Below are positions 6,895 to 10,431 of a stretch of 10,431 nt of DNA, one piece after another. A program made the position numbers and the translations under genes. The notes beneath the pieces are model-generated. The model did not search any database and had not been told where the DNA came from. It saw only the letters and a list, made by a program, of their open reading frames with translations. The stretch lies in the NCBI GenBank assembly GCA_003024985.2, contig PXIH01S0017934.1. The stretch is one strand, 5' to 3'. Source of the stretch: Euperipatoides rowelli. Its lineage: Eukaryota; Onychophora; Udeonychophora; Euonychophora; Peripatopsidae. The number at the start of each line of letters is the position of its first letter. The stretch's first letter is position 1.

Positions 6895-7203
6895 ATATAT
6901 ACTAGTAATCCAGTGTTGGTCGAAATTCGACCAATAAGAAAATTTCCTTTGTAAAAAGCCGCCACAACGCTAAACAATGAATCTTTTAATTTTATATATT
7001 TCCTTTGTAAAAAGCCGCCACTCCTTTGTAAAAAGCCGCCTCAATGTTAAACAACGAATGTTTTAATTTTATATATAAATGTTAGATCATTGCACTCCCT
7101 CTCCATATAAACTCTAACTCTGCCAAATCTCACACTCCTCCGTGTACCCAATAAGCTTAAAAAGGGATCCAAAGTTTCCCCTTCACATATTAATATATAG
7201 ATT
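6895..7203. mobile_element. Short nonautonomous element with palindrome and tandem motif (Helentron-like?)
   Basis: This compact block contains, in order: a 19-bp palindrome TTGGTCGAA-A-TTCGACCAA (6916-6934, arms offset by one central base); three copies of TCCTTTGTAAAAAGCCGCC starting at 6945, 7001 and 7022; an AT-rich spacer; a GC-richer tail with HindIII- and BamHI-type palindromes; and an ending ATTAATATATAGATT. Palindrome, then internal tandem repeats, then a TATAGAT-type end is the layout of nonautonomous Helentron/HINE elements. I see no diagnostic protein or CTRR end, so this is tentative. Confidence 0.4.
6945..7075. repeat. Threefold direct repeat of a 19-bp motif in long-short-long units
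   Basis: TCCTTTGTAAAAAGCCGCC is exact at 6945, 7001 and 7022. The first and third copies continue into related 56-base units (ACGCTAAACAATGAATCTTTTAATTTTATATA versus ATGTTAAACAACGAATGTTTTAATTTTATATA). The middle copy is a 21-base stub ending CAC, so the structure looks like unequal recombination inside a tandem array. Confidence 0.88.
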
Positions 7204-7900
7204 AAAAATTTACAAAGTAATGTACTGAATTATTATTATTTTTTTTTAAACTATAATATTTATTAATAATTTGATGTAGAAATACTAGTGAACGTTACTG
7301 TGTAATTTAAACAAGTTATTCAGCACAATTTAATAGGACGAGTTAAAATAACATTACCCAATTTTGAACACGCAGAGTGAGCTAACTCAGCCAGATGTTT
7401 TTAATCATTACTAAATGTAAATATAGTTATTTGCCGAAAACAATTTTTCATTTGTTATTTAGCTAAAATAAAATTCAAACTTCTACTTAAAAACGATTCT
7501 TTATAAAAAAAAAAACAATAATCACAGAAATAAAACAGTTTTCCTTAGACGTAAATGAATTAAATAAGATTCGTCATAAATGCTTGCTTTTTTTTAAAAA
7601 AATGAAATAAGTAGGTCAATTTATCGCCACAAGGAATCCATTAATCTGTTAGTAATAGCCTAATTTATTCATTATTTTAGTGATATTTTGTTTAGATTAG
7701 CATATGTAGTTGGCAAGGAACAACTAATTTGACTACGTCTTTAACAATAGATTGTTATGAATAAATACAAAAATACAGTAGTTGTCTGAAACGTGGAAGT
7801 ATAAGAGAACGTAACCTGTCAACAGCTGTTTACACAGCAGTCTATATAAAAAAAATCATACTTAGAATTATTATAACTATGGCTATATACACATATCCAT
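7204..7900. other. AT-rich stretch without recognised features
   Basis: No supported gene, RNA or repeat was found. Homopolymer A and T runs are frequent. Confidence 0.5.
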
Positions 7901-7926
7901 ACCCACATGCCTCTCAATCTTAGAGG

Positions 7927-8109
7927 TCACAGCATAACTGGGCTTCTAATAAAACAGTCGTCTTTAAAATGTTTATAACAAAGGCTGTAATATTTTGACA
8001 CAACAAATCCTTGTCTCTTAACTATTGCATCCCAAGTAGCCAACATTTTTTTAACTTTGTGAATTAAAAAAAAAGTATAGAGATTTAACCTCATGCAATA
8101 TTTGTACAA
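7927..8109 (-). pseudogene. C-terminal half of a THAP domain (isolated exon or fragment)
   Basis: This 60-codon minus-strand frame, probably opened by a non-ATG codon, reads KKMLATWDAIVKRQGF, VVSKYYSLCYKHFKDDCFIR. It matches the second half of a THAP finger: the invariant Trp, the basic ..R segment, and C-x2-HF followed by acidic residues and F. The first half (C-x2-4-C and FHxFP) is not visible upstream on that strand. A splice-acceptor-like T8-AATTCACAAAG just before the KKML codons allows this to be an internal exon. Otherwise it is a fragment of a dead transposon. A stop follows SPVML at 7927. Confidence 0.5.
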
Positions 8110-9060
8110 GTTAAGGTACGGCAGTAAGATTTTTCAACAGGCACTAAGTATAGTAAACACTATTCTTTCTAGACTATTATTATTCAAAAGTCTATATAGG
8201 ATGTGAGAAAAAAAAAACTTCACAAGAGATCTAAAAAGATTTGGAACCCTTAAATTGTATTCTTTGTTCTGAAGAATTTCAGAACATATTAGCACATTCA
8301 ACCTCCATTAAGTATTCCATAAACATAAACATATATATATTTTTATTCCCAGATGAAGACTCTTTACTTTTTATGGTAGTTTAATGACAAGGACTGAGAA
8401 GCTGATCAGAGATCTATTGCCCTCAACGATTATCAAACACTTAGTTCTCCAAGTATCGTAAAGAGAAAAAAAGAATACCACAAAGTCATACAGTTTCCAT
8501 TTTATCATGTTAAAAAACAGCACTTGGTATAACGGACACCAGATAAAGTCATCCTTTTTCCTACTTTGAAGTATCCAATAAATGTTAAAGAGTGAGCCCC
8601 CTCCCCCCTTGATCTTTCTATAGTCAGCATAATTTTATATATTAAAAGTTCATCTGATAGACTAAGGGTTCATTTATACTCTTACAGAATAGGTCTCCAA
8701 TCCGTTTTAATTCTTCTCATGAACGATGTTGTGTGAAAATTTGTTCCTAGTTTTCTGCAGGAATTTGTTCGTAATCAATGAAATTGCTCTATACGAACTA
8801 AATTAGCCAATTATTCCGCTTCTTATTTTCAACAGTTATGATTTTGAGTTGTAGATGTCAAAATGAATTCAAATAAACTTCTAGGAATGTGCAAAATATA
8901 TTATTTTAATTCAATTTACTGCTTTACGAAAATCCAATTTCAAAGATGCTGTTCTCAAATTGAATCAATTGGGACAATAACAACAGTGTAACTACTCTTA
9001 TTAGAAAACTAAGATATGATTGGTTCAATGACTAACAAGACATAGAGCAAATGAATAGGT
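8110..9060. other. AT-rich stretch without recognised features
   Basis: I looked on the minus strand for the missing first half of the THAP finger (an FHxFP codon pattern) and did not find it. Otherwise there is nothing supportable beyond A/T runs and a C-rich GAGCCCCCTCCCCCC at about 8593. Confidence 0.45.
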
Positions 9061-9070
9061 CTGCATAAAT

Positions 9071-9370
9071 CAGGTTATAAGGGGGTCAAGCCTCCCCAAA
9101 GCAACCTATCCAAATTGGGGCAATAGTTTTGGTTTAGCGACCCAAATAGAACCCCAGGCAGCAAGTACATTCAACACATTCGTTGTCTAGAAAACAACCG
9201 ACTCCCTTACAATGATACGAGCGCCTAGAAACTGGAAGGCCTAAGTCCCATTTAGTCACATAATCAATATTAATAGCAGCCTTAATTTTTTTTATTTACA
9301 GTCCTAACCTTCCCATTACCCTGAACCCTGGCTCCACCTACGTGTGAAATCCACTATGCCCCAACCCTAT
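9071..9370. other. GC-richer block, probably transposon interior, unassigned
   Basis: The G+C content rises from CAGGTTATAAGGGGGTCAAG to about 9370. ATTGGGGCAATAG (about 9114-9126) and CTATGCCCCAAC (about 9354-9365) form an inverted pair differing by one inserted base plus flanking mismatches. The block lies directly inside the hAT-like terminus at 9565 and may be the interior of the same element or a second one. No reading frame survives. Confidence 0.3.
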
Positions 9371-9479
9371 GATAATCTAGAGGTGGAATAATCGTTTTTG
9401 ACCGCTTTTGTTAATTTTGACACAACTTCCGTCAGTCATTTCCTTAAGGATGAAAATACACGTGCAGATGTTAAAAATA

Positions 9480-9565
9480 TTCTTTTTGTTGAAAATATTT
9501 CGCGACCCACAAAACATCCCAAGCGATCAAATTTTGGATCACGACCCATAGGTTAAGAAACCATG
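9480..9565. mobile_element. Terminus of a hAT-family DNA transposon
   Basis: The sequence GCGATCAAATTTTGGATCAC, then GACCCATAGGTTAAGAAACCATG closely resembles the well-known hAT (Charlie/Tip100-like) end, which reads on the other strand as CAGTGGTTCTCAACCTGTGGGTCGCGACCC. A CGCGACCCAC copy lies just inside, at about 9502. The end should be near 9565. The eight bases after it (GTATGAAT) would be the target duplication, but I find no matching octamer and opposite terminus by eye, so the element is truncated or its other end lies elsewhere. Confidence 0.6.
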
Positions 9566-9592
9566 GTATGAATATTGGATTTTTCAATAATT

Positions 9593-9702
9593 ATGGATGA
9601 TGACGAATTGCTCTCCGACTTTTAATTGGGCATGCCTATTGCAGAATTGCACATGAGCTTATGGAGAACAACTATTCGTATGCAATGGATAACATTGCGT
9701 AG
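9593..9702 (+). pseudogene. Short acidic reading frame split at a T run (unrecognised)
   Basis: The ATG at 9593 gives MDDDELLSDF and then a TAA at 9623. The adjacent frame, entered if the T4 run at 9620-9623 were one base longer, continues LIGHAYCRIAHELMENNYSY, AMDNIA and a TAG at 9700-9702. The smooth continuation suggests a former coding N-terminus of about 36 residues, possibly from a transposase. No family residue is diagnostic. Confidence 0.25.
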
Positions 9703-10431
9703 AATTATAAATTACCTTAAGTAACAACTAATTTCATTTTAACTGAAAAAAAAAAAGTTATTTTCTAAATAAGTTTTGAAATTTATAGGTTTTCTTTTCA
9801 AAAAAAAACAAAAAATATTACAGCAGTCAGTTTTGAACATTCATTCATAAAAATTCTCTGCGGTAGATGGAAAAAAAAAAAAAAACTTTCCATTGGGGGG
9901 TAATCAACTTCAAGTTTAGGATTCAAATTACTATGCCATATTTTCTTATTTTCCTAGGGAATTACAAAAAAAGTACTATTAGCTTTAAGAAAAATAAGCA
10001 ATTATCCATCAAAGCTGTTTTTTTTGTTTTTTAAATAAAAAATATCATTGAAGAAAGAATGAAGAAGGAGATATGAAATCATTTTTCAATCTGGGCTTAA
10101 AAAAAAAACGTAAATCAGATATAAAAAAAAAAAGACATTCATGAATTCATTAGGAAGCAAAAATAATATATTGACGGATAATAAAAAAATAAATATAAAT
10201 AAATCTTGAGAATAAAAAAACAACATTGAATTCTAAAGAAAAACAACTTTATAAGCCAGAAGATAAAATATTTATTAGTGGATAAATAGCTGCACAGTAA
10301 ATATTTCCTGAATGTTGCCTTTCTTCATAAAAGAAAACAAACTTGCTGATATTACAGCAAAACTCTTCTTAGACAAAAAAATAATTGTAACTAAGAATTC
10401 AATGGTTTTAAGCTATATTTAAAATAAAAAT
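9703..10431. other. AT-rich stretch without recognised features
   Basis: Only A/T runs and chance short frames are seen, with one G6 run at about 9895. No supported gene or repeat family was found. Confidence 0.5.

Overview
The window looks like AT-rich (roughly 70 % A+T by eye), gene-poor nuclear DNA of an animal, most likely an arthropod. A crustacean such as a parasitic copepod is a guess from style only. The supporting signs are: no bacterial-type open reading frames above about 100 codons; many long A/T runs; good matches to eukaryotic splice and AATAAA signals; and decayed pieces of animal transposable elements (piggyBac, hAT, THAP-domain proteins, and a transposase-like family I recall from arthropod genomes). 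One undetermined base (n, 5770) marks it as draft genomic sequence. I see no intact conserved protein-coding gene, tRNA, rRNA or CRISPR array.

Layout. 1-240: a small GC-richer block of unknown type. 403-606 (minus): a short low-complexity reading frame whose stop overlaps an AATAAA signal; it may be a small gene or last exon. 747-828: a textbook-looking short intron with no recognisable exons. 1049-1236: a decayed THAP zinc-finger domain, followed directly by a CCGAACCC-rich repeat block (1241-1416). 1839-2346: the end of a piggyBac-like transposon, with a TTAA target, a CCC-starting terminus, a palindromic subterminal motif, and the Cys-rich C-terminus of a minus-strand transposase. 2455-3135: AT-rich DNA with inverted GTTCGTCA motifs, perhaps nested MITEs. 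3916-4600: a GC-richer repeat element carrying a 182-bp unit duplicated in tandem. 4741-5189 (minus): a frameshifted gene fragment with CDGT and CLLHxNEL motifs.

Further right: 5868-5946 has two neighbouring hairpins; 6494-6677 an acidic reading frame split by a frameshift; 6779-6828 a perfect 20-bp-arm hairpin; 6895-7203 a short element with a palindrome and three copies of a 19-bp motif; 7927-8109 (minus) the C-terminal half of a second THAP domain; 9071-9565 a GC-richer block ending in a canonical-looking hAT terminus; 9593-9702 another split acidic frame. The rest is AT-rich DNA in which I recognise nothing.

The pieces do not form a working pathway. The window reads as a graveyard of at least four or five mobile-element families. 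The clearest discoveries are the piggyBac remnant, recognised from its end and protein together, and the CDGT/CLLHxNEL pseudogene. Several compact hairpin or tandem elements remain unassigned.
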